DNA of 6,966 nt from a bacterium (GTDB lineage Bacteria; Krumholzibacteriota; Krumholzibacteriia; Krumholzibacteriales; WJIX01), in assembly GCA_021160845.1 (NCBI GenBank), contig JAGHBT010000105.1:1-6966 (forward strand). Reading direction: 5' to 3'. This document shows positions 1 to 6,359 of the stretch, piece after piece. Each line of letters opens with the position of its first letter. Position 1 is the stretch's first letter. A program made the translations under genes and the position numbers. The notes under the pieces are model-generated. The model was not told the origin of the DNA and did no database searches. It saw only the letters and a program-made list of their open reading frames with translations.

Positions 1-1038
1 CTTCTTTATCATGTGGATAATGAAACCCCCGGGCTTCTGCGGCTCAAAATCTACGGAGGGAAGCTGAACACTCTGAAGATTTCCGCTACAGATGGAAAGG
101 GTCTCTTCAAGCGCGTCAGAGCTGAGCAGGCCGAGTATGACGCTTATCTGTTTTTTGAGGTTGAACAGAACGCGAGGCGTTTCCGTGTCGAATTCATGGG
201 GTCTGCGCACGAGGATTCCAATGAGAGAAAACTCGTTATTTTTCTGGAAAAGGGGGAACTGCCGGAGATTCCTGATGCTGATTTTGCCGGCAGAAAGATG
301 GTTGAAATTCTGAGGGAATCTGCCGGGGAATACAAAAATGTGGAAATTAGAAAAGTTATAATTGACCCCGGGCACGGGGGGGCTGACTGTGGAAGAATTA
401 GTGAATCCGGGGTCGAGGAGAAGCAAGTGAACCTCGAAATATCCAAGATGTTGAAACAAATGCTTATTGAGAGATTAGGGGTTGAGGTTGTTTTAACAAG
501 GAGAACAGACAAACTTATTTCTCTCGATAGAAGGGGTGAAATAGCAAATATTCAAAAAGGTGATATTTTTATAAGTATTCATTGCAATGGGTGGGTTCAC
601 CAGGATGCCGGAGGATTTGAGACATTTTTCCTGGCCCCCGCCCGGAACGACGAGGAGAACCACCAGGCGAGACAGGAAAACTCTTCGATTAAGTTTGAGA
701 ACCCGGAGCATGATCCTGAAAAGCTTGAAGAACTTGATTTTATCCTTTGGGATATGGTTCAAAACGAGTTTATAAATGAGAGCAGCGATTTGGCTGAAAT
801 CATTCAGAAATCCCTGGATGATAAGGTGAATATCAGGAACAGGGGTGTAAGGCAAGCCGGGCTGAGGGTGCTTCGAGGTTTAAAAATGCCCGCTGTCCTT
901 GTAGAAGTAGCTTTTCTTTCAAATCCGCGTGAAGAAAAATTACTTCTTAATAATCAATTCAGAAGAAAAGTATGTGAAGGGATTGTTGAAGCCGTTAGAA
1001 AGTTTGGAGCGAAAGGAATAACAGCGGAGGGCAGGTAG
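1..1038 (+). CDS. N-acetylmuramoyl-L-alanine amidase (Amidase_3), 5' end missing
   Basis: This zinc enzyme hydrolyses the bond between N-acetylmuramic acid and L-alanine in peptidoglycan, so it would act in the periplasm or cell envelope. The frame is open back to base 1 and no Shine-Dalgarno site precedes the GTG at 13, so the gene begins upstream and that GTG is probably internal. Numbering from it, residues 1-110 look like a beta-rich domain of the AMIN kind seen before amidase domains (inference; no clear motif). Residues 112-333 form the Amidase_3 domain. Expected zinc ligands are H121 in IIDPGHGG, E136 in EEKQVNLEIS and H190 in SIHCN. The catalytic glutamate is E298 in VLVEVAFLSN. All key residues are present, so the enzyme should be active. 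A charged stretch at about 209-260 between the third ligand and the catalytic Glu is a usual variable region of the family. A GerMN-domain gene follows after 78 bp, then glutamate racemase, giving a cell-wall context. Any signal peptide lies outside the window. Confidence 0.93.
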   Translation, partial: LLYHVDNETPGLLRLKIYGGKLNTLKISATDGKGLFKRVRAEQAEYDAYLFFEVEQNARRFRVEFMGSAHEDSNERKLVIFLEKGELPEIPDADFAGRKMVEILRESAGEYKNVEIRKVIIDPGHGGADCGRISESGVEEKQVNLEISKMLKQMLIERLGVEVVLTRRTDKLISLDRRGEIANIQKGDIFISIHCNGWVHQDAGGFETFFLAPARNDEENHQARQENSSIKFENPEHDPEKLEELDFILWDMVQNEFINESSDLAEIIQKSLDDKVNIRNRGVRQAGLRVLRGLKMPAVLVEVAFLSNPREEKLLLNNQFRRKVCEGIVEAVRKFGAKGITAEGR

Positions 1039-1116
1039 CCTTTGATCTTAGTGGTAAACAGAGAGGGCTCGCTAACGGTGTGGTATAACAGTTTGTTGAA
1101 ACGGCAGGTATAAAAA

Positions 1117-1683
1117 GTGATAAAAGACGATCTTGGGCGAAAAATTATGACTGTTCTGCTGGCCTTTTTTATAATAATTGTGGGAATAATGATAATTTAC
1201 CGGTGGATTGACTTAAAGGAAAAAGAAGAGGGACCTCGAGTTGTAAAGGAAGTGCCTGGTGAGATAAGGACATTAACCCTATTCTTTGCGAACAGTACTG
1301 CCGACGGTCTCCTTTCGGAAACGAGAGATATTACGAGTGAGGGTGGATTGGAAAACGAGGTAAAACAGGCAATTGTCGCGCTTTTAGCTGGGCCTGAAGA
1401 TAAAGATAAGGTTTCAGCCATTCCTAATGGAACCGAAATTTCCAGCGTGTTCTGGGCTGAAAATAAGGAGACAATTTACCTGGATTTCAGCGAGGCGCTG
1501 GTTTCAAATCATATGGGGGGGAGTGCCGGAGAATATTATACGATAAAAACGATTCTTAAAACTGTCGGGGTGAATTTCCCGCAGGTAGCAAAGGTGCAGT
1601 TTCTCGTTAGTGGATATCCTGTCAACACGATTGCTGGACATTACAAGGTGGACAGCCCTTTAAGTGTGAAGGGGTGGCGCTAG
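1117..1683 (+). CDS. Membrane-anchored GerMN-domain protein
   Basis: This 188-residue protein has a short charged N-terminus, one hydrophobic segment at about residues 11-28 and a single GerMN domain at about 50-182, so it should be anchored in the inner membrane with the domain outside. Family features visible are the LLAGPEDKDK turn at 89-98, IPNGTEISSVF at 102-112, the YLDFSEAL strand at 121-128, a helix after GSAGEYYT, and the closing VSGYPVNTIAGHYKVDSPL at 164-182. GerMN domains are named after the Bacillus germination protein GerM and occur widely in non-sporulating bacteria, often near peptidoglycan enzymes; the exact role is not settled. The GTG start is the first possible one, because an in-frame TAA lies at 1111-1113, and a weak AGG sits at 1106-1108. 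ATG 1147 (residue 11) is a less likely alternative, as it would remove the charged residues before the membrane segment. The upstream amidase and downstream murI suggest a cell-wall role (inference). Confidence 0.85.
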   Translation: MIKDDLGRKIMTVLLAFFIIIVGIMIIYRWIDLKEKEEGPRVVKEVPGEIRTLTLFFANSTADGLLSETRDITSEGGLENEVKQAIVALLAGPEDKDKVSAIPNGTEISSVFWAENKETIYLDFSEALVSNHMGGSAGEYYTIKTILKTVGVNFPQVAKVQFLVSGYPVNTIAGHYKVDSPLSVKGWR

Positions 1684-1760
1684 AAAACAAGTAAAACAGC
1701 AATTATTTATTACAATGAATAAAAATAACATTTCAATTTGTTGGAGAAGAGTAGGTAAGA

Positions 1761-2567
1761 ATGGACGATAATAGGCAAAGGGGAATAGGGGTGTTCGATT
1801 CAGGGATCGGGGGCCTTACTGTAGTACGCGCGTTGATGGAAAGACTGCCGGAGGAAAATATTGTTTATTTTGGAGACAGCGCGAGAGTTCCGTATGGAAC
1901 AAAAAGCCCTGAAACGGTGCTGGGGTTTGCCAGGGAAAACCTGGAATTTTTAAAATCGAGAAATATTAAATTGGTAGTTGTCGCGTGCAATACAGTTTCA
2001 GCCGTGGCTCTTCCTATTCTGAAAGCCGAAGAAAAGATGCCGGTTACGGGGGTTCTTCTCCCGGGGGCATTGGCCGCGTCAAAAACAACCAAAAGTGGGA
2101 AGGTGGCTGTTATTGGTACTACCGCAACGATTCATTCAGGGGCGTATGAAAAAGCCTTGTTAGCGATAAATCCTGATTTAGAAATATTCAGCCAGGCCTG
2201 TCCCCTTTTTGTCTCGCTTGCCGAGGAGGGTTGGTTGGACAACGAAGTAGCCCGGCTTGTAGCAAGGGAGTATCTCGAACCTGTGGTTAAGTTTGGAGTG
2301 GACACCCTTGTTCTGGGTTGTACGCATTACCCTTTACTTAAGGGAGTAATCTCGGAAGTAATGGGCGAAGGAGTTAAACTGGTGGATTCCGCGAATGAGT
2401 GCGCCATTGAAGTTGAAAAGATTCTTGAAGAAAAGAACTTAAGAAAATTGGCGGGTGATGCTGGAGGAATAAAGGTGTTTATGAGTGATGTGCCTTACAA
2501 ATTCAGAGAGATCGGCGAAAGATTTCTAGGGAGATCTCTTGGCGAAGTAACAAAGATTCGGGGTTAA
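1761..2567 (+). CDS. murI: Glutamate racemase
   Basis: MurI interconverts L- and D-glutamate in the cytoplasm without a cofactor and supplies the D-glutamate that MurD adds to the peptidoglycan stem. The 268-residue length is normal. Seen in order are the N-terminal GVFDSGIGGLTV with acid D13 and S14, YFGDSARVPYG at 37-46, the first catalytic cysteine C76 in VACNT, PGALAASKTT and VIGTTATIHSGAY in the middle, and the second catalytic cysteine C187 with H189 in LGCTHYPLL. Both cysteines and the supporting Asp and His are present, so the enzyme should be active. The closing segment with FREIGERFLG resembles the usual C-terminus. ATG 1761 has a purine-rich leader, with GGAGAAGAG and then AGG about five bases before it. 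The 77-bp leader after the GerMN gene is very AT-rich and could hold a promoter; the next gene, rph, starts 17 bp after the stop. Aspartate racemase is related, but the motifs here fit MurI. Confidence 0.96.
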   Translation: MDDNRQRGIGVFDSGIGGLTVVRALMERLPEENIVYFGDSARVPYGTKSPETVLGFARENLEFLKSRNIKLVVVACNTVSAVALPILKAEEKMPVTGVLLPGALAASKTTKSGKVAVIGTTATIHSGAYEKALLAINPDLEIFSQACPLFVSLAEEGWLDNEVARLVAREYLEPVVKFGVDTLVLGCTHYPLLKGVISEVMGEGVKLVDSANECAIEVEKILEEKNLRKLAGDAGGIKVFMSDVPYKFREIGERFLGRSLGEVTKIRG

Positions 2568-2584
2568 AAAAGGAAGAGGATTAG

Positions 2585-3298
2585 ATGGCAAGGAATGACG
2601 GAAGAACAAGAAGAGATCAACTCAGACCCATAAAATTTAAGAGGAATTATATCAAAAGCGCCGAAAGCTCGGTACTTGTTGAAATGGGGAATACCCGTGT
2701 AATATGCGTGGCATCTGTTGAAGACAGGGTTCCTCCTTTTCTGCGTGGAACTGGGCAGGGTTGGATTACGGCTGAATACGCGATGCTCCCCAGGTCGAGT
2801 CCGGTTAGGATAGTAAGGGAGTCGAAAACAATGCGTCTTAAAGGAAGAACTCAGGAGATTCAGCGTTTGATCGGAAGATCCCTCAGAGCCGCGGTGGATC
2901 TTAAAAAGATAGGGCCGAGAACAATAATTGTTGATTGTGATGTAATTGAAGCGGATGGCGGAACAAGGACAGCTTCTATTAACGGAGGGTTTGTCGCGCT
3001 TGCAGGACTGTTAAAGAGACTCAAACTCGCCGCGAGCTCGATAGAGAGTTTTATCGGATCTGTAAGTGTAGGTATTATGGGCGGCAAGATCTATCTCGAT
3101 CTTGATTATTCGGAGGATGTAAGCGCTGATGTGGATATGAATATCGTAATGAATGAATATGGTAAATTTATTGAGATACAAGGGACAGCGGAAGAAAACT
3201 CATTCAGCGAGGAGCAATTATCTTCTCTGGTAAAATCGGCGGGGAAGGGTATTAAAAGAATAATTAATGAGGAGAAAAAGAGTTTGGGGCTGCTATGA
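2585..3298 (+). CDS. rph: Ribonuclease PH
   Basis: RNase PH is a phosphate-dependent 3'-to-5' exoribonuclease that trims extra nucleotides from the 3' ends of tRNA precursors and also takes part in structured RNA decay; it normally forms a hexameric ring in the cytoplasm. The 237-residue length is standard. Visible family signatures are the N-terminal DGRTRRDQLRPI, GQGWITAEYAMLPRS at 57-71, GRTQEIQRLIGRSLRA at 87-102, DCDVIEADGGTRTASI at 117-132, and LDLDYSEDVSADVDMNIVM at 171-189. D178 and D184 match the metal-binding aspartates of the family, and R88 and R128 fall where the phosphate-contacting arginines are expected. The start is ATG 2585 with AGAGGA at 2575-2580. The TGA stop overlaps the ATG of the next gene (ATGA, 3295-3298), which points to translational coupling. 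Pairing of rph with rdgB is common in bacteria, where the two share nucleic-acid housekeeping. Confidence 0.97.
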   Translation: MARNDGRTRRDQLRPIKFKRNYIKSAESSVLVEMGNTRVICVASVEDRVPPFLRGTGQGWITAEYAMLPRSSPVRIVRESKTMRLKGRTQEIQRLIGRSLRAAVDLKKIGPRTIIVDCDVIEADGGTRTASINGGFVALAGLLKRLKLAASSIESFIGSVSVGIMGGKIYLDLDYSEDVSADVDMNIVMNEYGKFIEIQGTAEENSFSEEQLSSLVKSAGKGIKRIINEEKKSLGLL

Positions 3299-4032
3299 AG
3301 CTGGTTTTGGCTACAAGGAACAGTGGGAAGATTGCCGAAATAAAAGGAATTCTGTCGGATCTTGATATCGAAATTCTGAGTGTTGAGGATTTTGACAATT
3401 TTCCCGACCCGGAGGAAACAGGTAAGACATTTCTGGAGAACGCCCTGATAAAAGCGAAGGCGGTTTATAAGCAAACGTCTGTCCCCGCTCTGGCGGATGA
3501 CTCCGGGTTAGAAGTGGATTTTCTCGGTGGGGGTCCGGGAATTATGTCCGCGAGGTACGGAGGAGGGAATTTAAACGACAGCGAGAAATACATTAAATTG
3601 CTTGGAGAAATGAGGGGTGTTCCCGAAAAAGAAAGGGGCGCCCGTTTCAGGTGTGTTATGGCCCTCTATCCTTTACCGGATTTTGTCGGCTCCGGCGGAA
3701 ATGACAGTTTTCCGGAGTTGGTTCTTCCCTACATAGAAGAGGTTAAGTCGGGGACTGGGGATTACGGGACAGGTGCTTCTTCTAAACGAAAAAAGGAAAA
3801 TGTACCAAAAGCATTTGTCACAGAGGGGTTTGTCTATGGAAGAATATCGGAGAAGCCGATGGGCGAAGAAGGTTTTGGGTACGATCCTGTCTTTTACATT
3901 CCCGAAGCGGGGATGACGGTCGCGCAGATGAGCCGGGAGGAAAAAAATAGAATCAGCCATCGCTACCGAGCCCTTGTGGAGATGAAAAATCTCCTTGTAC
4001 ACTACTTCGCGCTCGATGTGAAAAAGGATTAG
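3295..4032 (+). CDS. rdgB: XTP/dITP pyrophosphatase (RdgB/HAM1 family) with internal insertion
   Basis: Members of this family hydrolyse dITP, XTP and ITP to the monophosphate and pyrophosphate, keeping deaminated purines out of DNA and RNA. The motifs are intact: TRNSGK at 7-12, PEETGKTFLENALIKAKA at 39-56 with metal-binding Glu, LADDSGLEVD at 66-75 with the DD pair, GGPGIMSARYGG at 79-90, EEGFGYDPVFYIP at 191-203, and EEKNRISHRYRAL at 215-227. The usual SHRGRA reads SHRYRA, a small change. The protein is 245 residues, whereas the family is usually about 190-205. The excess lies at about 131-172, between VMALYPLPD and FVTEGFVYGRI, as an extra stretch rich in Gly, Ser, Lys and Glu. The frame is unbroken and the motifs on both sides are intact, so this is an in-frame insertion and not decay. 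The start ATG overlaps the rph stop by four bases and so depends on ribosomes finishing rph. Activity is expected; the effect of the insertion is unknown. Confidence 0.94.
   Translation: MKLVLATRNSGKIAEIKGILSDLDIEILSVEDFDNFPDPEETGKTFLENALIKAKAVYKQTSVPALADDSGLEVDFLGGGPGIMSARYGGGNLNDSEKYIKLLGEMRGVPEKERGARFRCVMALYPLPDFVGSGGNDSFPELVLPYIEEVKSGTGDYGTGASSKRKKENVPKAFVTEGFVYGRISEKPMGEEGFGYDPVFYIPEAGMTVAQMSREEKNRISHRYRALVEMKNLLVHYFALDVKKD
3685..3810 (+). other. Insertion within the RdgB-family protein
   Basis: These bases encode about residues 131-172 of the pyrophosphatase, a stretch that the typical family member lacks or replaces with a few loop residues. It begins with a Gly/Ser-rich turn, runs through a short hydrophobic piece (ELVLPYIEEV, 141-150), then another Gly/Ser/Thr-rich segment and a basic patch (SKRKKENVPK, 163-172) before the conserved strand resumes. 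It sits between two central beta-strands and so probably forms a surface excursion. The edges are approximate because I placed them by comparison with remembered family sequences. Confidence 0.7.
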
Positions 4033-4072
4033 TCTTTCGGTTTTATACTGTGATGTGTTATTCTAGCTGGAG

Positions 4073-4078
4073 TACAAT
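4073..4078 (+). promoter_or_regulatory. Possible -10 element upstream of the ABC exporter genes
   Basis: TACAAT matches the bacterial sigma-70 -10 consensus at five of six bases, and lies 64 bp before the TTG start in the only gap of more than 100 bp in the window. No good -35 hexamer stands 16-18 bp upstream, so the call is weak. A promoter here would make sense because the exporter pair is functionally separate from the upstream genes. Confidence 0.2.
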
Positions 4079-4129
4079 AGCAAGAGAGCTTATACCGGAA
4101 TAAAAGTGTGGATATTATTAATCTGACAT

Positions 4130-4134
4130 GGAGG
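4130..4134 (+). promoter_or_regulatory. Ribosome binding site that fixes a TTG start
   Basis: GGAGG lies seven bases before TTG 4142. Two nearby ATG codons (4128 and 4137) are out of frame with the ATPase, and the ATPase frame is closed by TGA at 4124-4126, so this Shine-Dalgarno site supports TTG as the true start. Confidence 0.75.
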
Positions 4135-4141
4135 ATATGAT

Positions 4142-5068
4142 TTGCTCGAGCTTAAAAATGTTGTAAAGAACTTTGATAATATAAAGGCCGTGGATGGTCT
4201 TTCCATGATGATTGAGCCCGGCGGCATTTACGGCCTTCTCGGACCTAACGGGGCCGGAAAATCGACAACGATAAGAATGATTATGGGAATAATCCAGCCG
4301 GATGATGGCGAGATCATGCTTTTTGATGAGCCCTTCAATGAAAAGGCAAAGGAAAAAATAGGGTACCTCCCGGAAGAGCGTGGACTTTACAGAAGGATGA
4401 AGGTTCTGGATCATCTTGTCTTCCTGGGTGAGATAAAAGGGATTAAGGCGGATGTTGCCCGTAAAAGAGCGATGGAATGGCTCGAAAGGGTTGATTTAAA
4501 GGATTGGGCTGACAAGAATGTTGACGCTCTCTCAAAGGGTATGCAGCAGAAGGTTCAGTTCATTTCGACAATCCTTCATGATCCCGAACTTGTTATCCTG
4601 GACGAACCGTTCACGGGGCTTGACCCGATAAATACGCAGTTTCTAAAGGATATTGTGGTTGATATGAAGGACCACGGCAAAACTATTATTCTATCGACAC
4701 ACCTTATGGATCAGGTTGAAAAATTGTGTGAAAAAATTTGCTTGATAAATAAAGGCAAAAAAGTGCTCGAGGGCAACCTTTCCGATATCAAGCTTGATTT
4801 CAGCAGGAATGTTATTTCGCTGGGGTTCTCAGGAGATATATCAGCTCTCGAAAACCATCCGGAAGTTGAGAAAGTTAGAAGTTTCGGGCAGGATATTTCG
4901 ATTACCATAAAAGAGGGCGCCGATACTGACAGTATCCTTAGGACAGCTATTGATAATGGGAAAGTGGACAGATTCGAGATAGGGGAGATGTCACTTCACG
5001 ATATATTTATTGCCAAAGTGAAGGAAGAAGGAAGTGAGGTGGAAGATGAAATTATTAAAAATAGCTAA
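4142..5068 (+). CDS. ABC exporter ATP-binding protein (NatA/YhaQ type)
   Basis: This 308-residue protein would be the cytoplasmic ATPase that drives the membrane partner encoded directly downstream. The nucleotide-binding domain covers about residues 1-215. It has Walker A GPNGAGKST at 34-42 (K40), the signature LSKGM at 130-134, Walker B LVILDEP at 150-156 with catalytic E155, the D-loop GLDP at 159-162 and the switch H187 in LSTH. In place of a classical Q-loop it reads GYLPEERGLYRRM at 74-86, which is typical of this subgroup. Residues about 216-300, ending in SLHDIFIAKV, fit the DUF4162 C-terminal domain that marks YhaQ-like proteins. The start is TTG, backed by a strong GGAGG site. The permease gene begins before this one ends. 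Related pairs include the Na+ exporter NatAB, but other members are uncharacterised or move peptides or drugs, so the substrate cannot be read from the sequence. Confidence 0.92.
   Translation: MLELKNVVKNFDNIKAVDGLSMMIEPGGIYGLLGPNGAGKSTTIRMIMGIIQPDDGEIMLFDEPFNEKAKEKIGYLPEERGLYRRMKVLDHLVFLGEIKGIKADVARKRAMEWLERVDLKDWADKNVDALSKGMQQKVQFISTILHDPELVILDEPFTGLDPINTQFLKDIVVDMKDHGKTIILSTHLMDQVEKLCEKICLINKGKKVLEGNLSDIKLDFSRNVISLGFSGDISALENHPEVEKVRSFGQDISITIKEGADTDSILRTAIDNGKVDRFEIGEMSLHDIFIAKVKEEGSEVEDEIIKNS
5036..5039 (+). promoter_or_regulatory. Ribosome binding site that selects the permease start
   Basis: GAGG ends six bases before ATG 5046, inside the end of the ATPase gene. It favours ATG 5046 over the in-frame GTG at 5034, which would overlap the site itself and add only four residues. 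Confidence 0.65.
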
Positions 5069-6308
5069 AAGAGAATATCTCCAGAGGGTAAAGAGAAAGA
5101 GTTTTCTGATCGGCACGATACTCGGCCCTGTACTAATGGGCGTAATGATTATAACTCCTGCTCTTATTATGAGTCGTGGCGGTCAGAGGCAGACCCGGCT
5201 GGCAATTGCCGATATGTCAGGCTCTATCTACAGTGAATTAAATGCCGGTCTTGTCGACACACTGGCCGATGGTTCTATGATGTTTAGTCTTACACAGTTG
5301 AAAGTGGGGAGTCAGAATGAATTTGAGGCTCTCAAGAGTGGCCTCAACTTTCAGGTAAGTAAGGATTTAATAGATGGATACCTTTTTATCCCTCAAGATA
5401 TCGTAACTGAGGGAAAGGCTGTTTTTTACGGTAAAAGAGTGGGGGATATTAAATCTATCGAGCGGGTAAAAAGCGAATTAAGTCATTGTGTAATCAGTAA
5501 GCGTCTCTCTTCTGAAGGGATGGATTATTCCGTTGTGAAGAATCTCATCGAGAAGGTAGATTTAAAAACTATTCAACTTCAAAAGGGGGAGGAGAAAGAA
5601 AGCAATTTTGATTTTCTTTACTTCTCAAGCTTCATTTTTATTATGATGCTTTACATGACTATTCTTATGTGGGGAATTGCAGTTGAGCGCAGTATTATAG
5701 AGGAGAAAAATAACAGGATTATTGAAGTGCTTCTTTCTTCGGTCAAGCCCTTTGATCTTCTGGCGGGAAAGATCCTTGGAGTTGGCTCTGTTGGATTAAC
5801 TCAGTACGCCATCTGGGGGGTATTCGGGATTGCGTTGTCTTTCTATGGTGTTTCAATGGGTGGGTCGGTAGCTAAATTCAGCGCGTTCTCGCCGGTTACC
5901 ATAATCTTTTTTGTCGTCTATTACCTTCTGGGATTTCTTTTCTATTCAACTATGTTTGCCGGGATAGGAGCTATATGTAATACCGATCGTGAAGCACAGC
6001 AGATGCAGACGCCAGTGGTAATGGCGCTTGCTTTTACAATAATTATCCCGATGATGATTATCCAGAACCCCGATGGAACTTTTTCCACGGTAATTTCCAT
6101 GATACCCTTCTTTACCCCGATTGTTATGTTTATGCGTATTAATGTCCTTATGCCTCCCATGTGGCAGATAGCGCTGAGCATTGCTATAATGCTTGGGAGC
6201 ATATACATTGCGGGGCAGATTTCCGCGAAGATATTCCGTGTTGGCATTCTGATGTATGGCAAGCGTCCCGATGCCAGAGAAATTCTTAAATGGTTAAGAA
6301 GGGCATAA
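5046..6308 (+). CDS. ABC-2 type exporter permease (NatB/YhaP type)
   Basis: This 420-residue inner-membrane protein is the transmembrane partner of the ATPase encoded upstream. It opens with MKLLKIAKREYLQRVKRKSF, the basic cytoplasmic leader typical of the NatB family, followed by a first membrane segment at about 20-43. A large extracytoplasmic domain covers about 45-188. Further hydrophobic segments lie at about 190-212, 243-268, 282-310, 322-340, 347-366 and 372-393. Between the second and third is the cytoplasmic stretch ERSIIEEKNNRIIEVLLSS (214-232), a hallmark of ABC-2 permeases that probably contacts the ATPase. The C-terminus is short and basic. The start overlaps the ATPase gene by 23 bp, so the two are likely translated in a coupled way and made in balanced amounts. 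The family includes the Bacillus Na+ extrusion permease NatB, but the substrate here is unknown. Confidence 0.92.
   Translation: MKLLKIAKREYLQRVKRKSFLIGTILGPVLMGVMIITPALIMSRGGQRQTRLAIADMSGSIYSELNAGLVDTLADGSMMFSLTQLKVGSQNEFEALKSGLNFQVSKDLIDGYLFIPQDIVTEGKAVFYGKRVGDIKSIERVKSELSHCVISKRLSSEGMDYSVVKNLIEKVDLKTIQLQKGEEKESNFDFLYFSSFIFIMMLYMTILMWGIAVERSIIEEKNNRIIEVLLSSVKPFDLLAGKILGVGSVGLTQYAIWGVFGIALSFYGVSMGGSVAKFSAFSPVTIIFFVVYYLLGFLFYSTMFAGIGAICNTDREAQQMQTPVVMALAFTIIIPMMIIQNPDGTFSTVISMIPFFTPIVMFMRINVLMPPMWQIALSIAIMLGSIYIAGQISAKIFRVGILMYGKRPDAREILKWLRRA
6283..6300 (-). terminator. Weak inverted repeat, possible terminator for the reverse gene
   Basis: A perfect 7-bp inverted repeat (TTCTTAA and TTAAGAA) flanks a four-base loop, inside the last codons of the permease gene and about 60 bp past the stop of the reverse gene. 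Read on the reverse strand it is followed by TTTCTCT. The stem has only one G:C pair, so it would be unstable, and the short T-rich tail is broken. It is the best hairpin near this convergent gene end but may be chance. Confidence 0.15.
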
Positions 6309-6359
6309 TATCCGGCAAATTATATGGTTTAAATCTTATGTGCTTCGATGTGAAATTGG

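Noticed and set aside
13..15. GTG as the start of the amidase gene
   Set aside because: The frame stays open to base 1, and no Shine-Dalgarno site can be seen in the 12 bases before it; the beta-domain sequence also appears to continue upstream.
1092..1106. Short hairpin GTTT-GTTG-AAAC between the amidase and GerMN genes
   Set aside because: A 4-bp stem of mostly A:T pairs without a T-run is too weak to call a terminator or a regulatory structure.
2507..2539. 7-bp inverted repeat AGAGATC / GATCTCT near the end of murI
   Set aside because: It lies within coding sequence, has a 19-base loop and no following T-run, so it is not a credible terminator.
3673..4002. Long reverse-strand open frame opposite the RdgB-family gene
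   Set aside because: It lies fully opposite a well-supported gene, its product resembles no family I know, and no Shine-Dalgarno site supports it.
4064..4090. AGCT copies flanking the gap sequence before the ABC genes
   Set aside because: A four-base self-complementary word repeats by chance; flanking bases do not extend the pairing.
5942..6262. Reverse-strand open frame with a hydrophobic product opposite the permease
   Set aside because: Its hydrophobic character is the mirror of membrane-segment codons on the forward strand, so it is a shadow of the permease gene.
6304..6326. Imperfect AT-rich inverted repeat after the permease stop
   Set aside because: Only four contiguous pairs at the base, two mismatches and no proper T-run, so it does not support a terminator.
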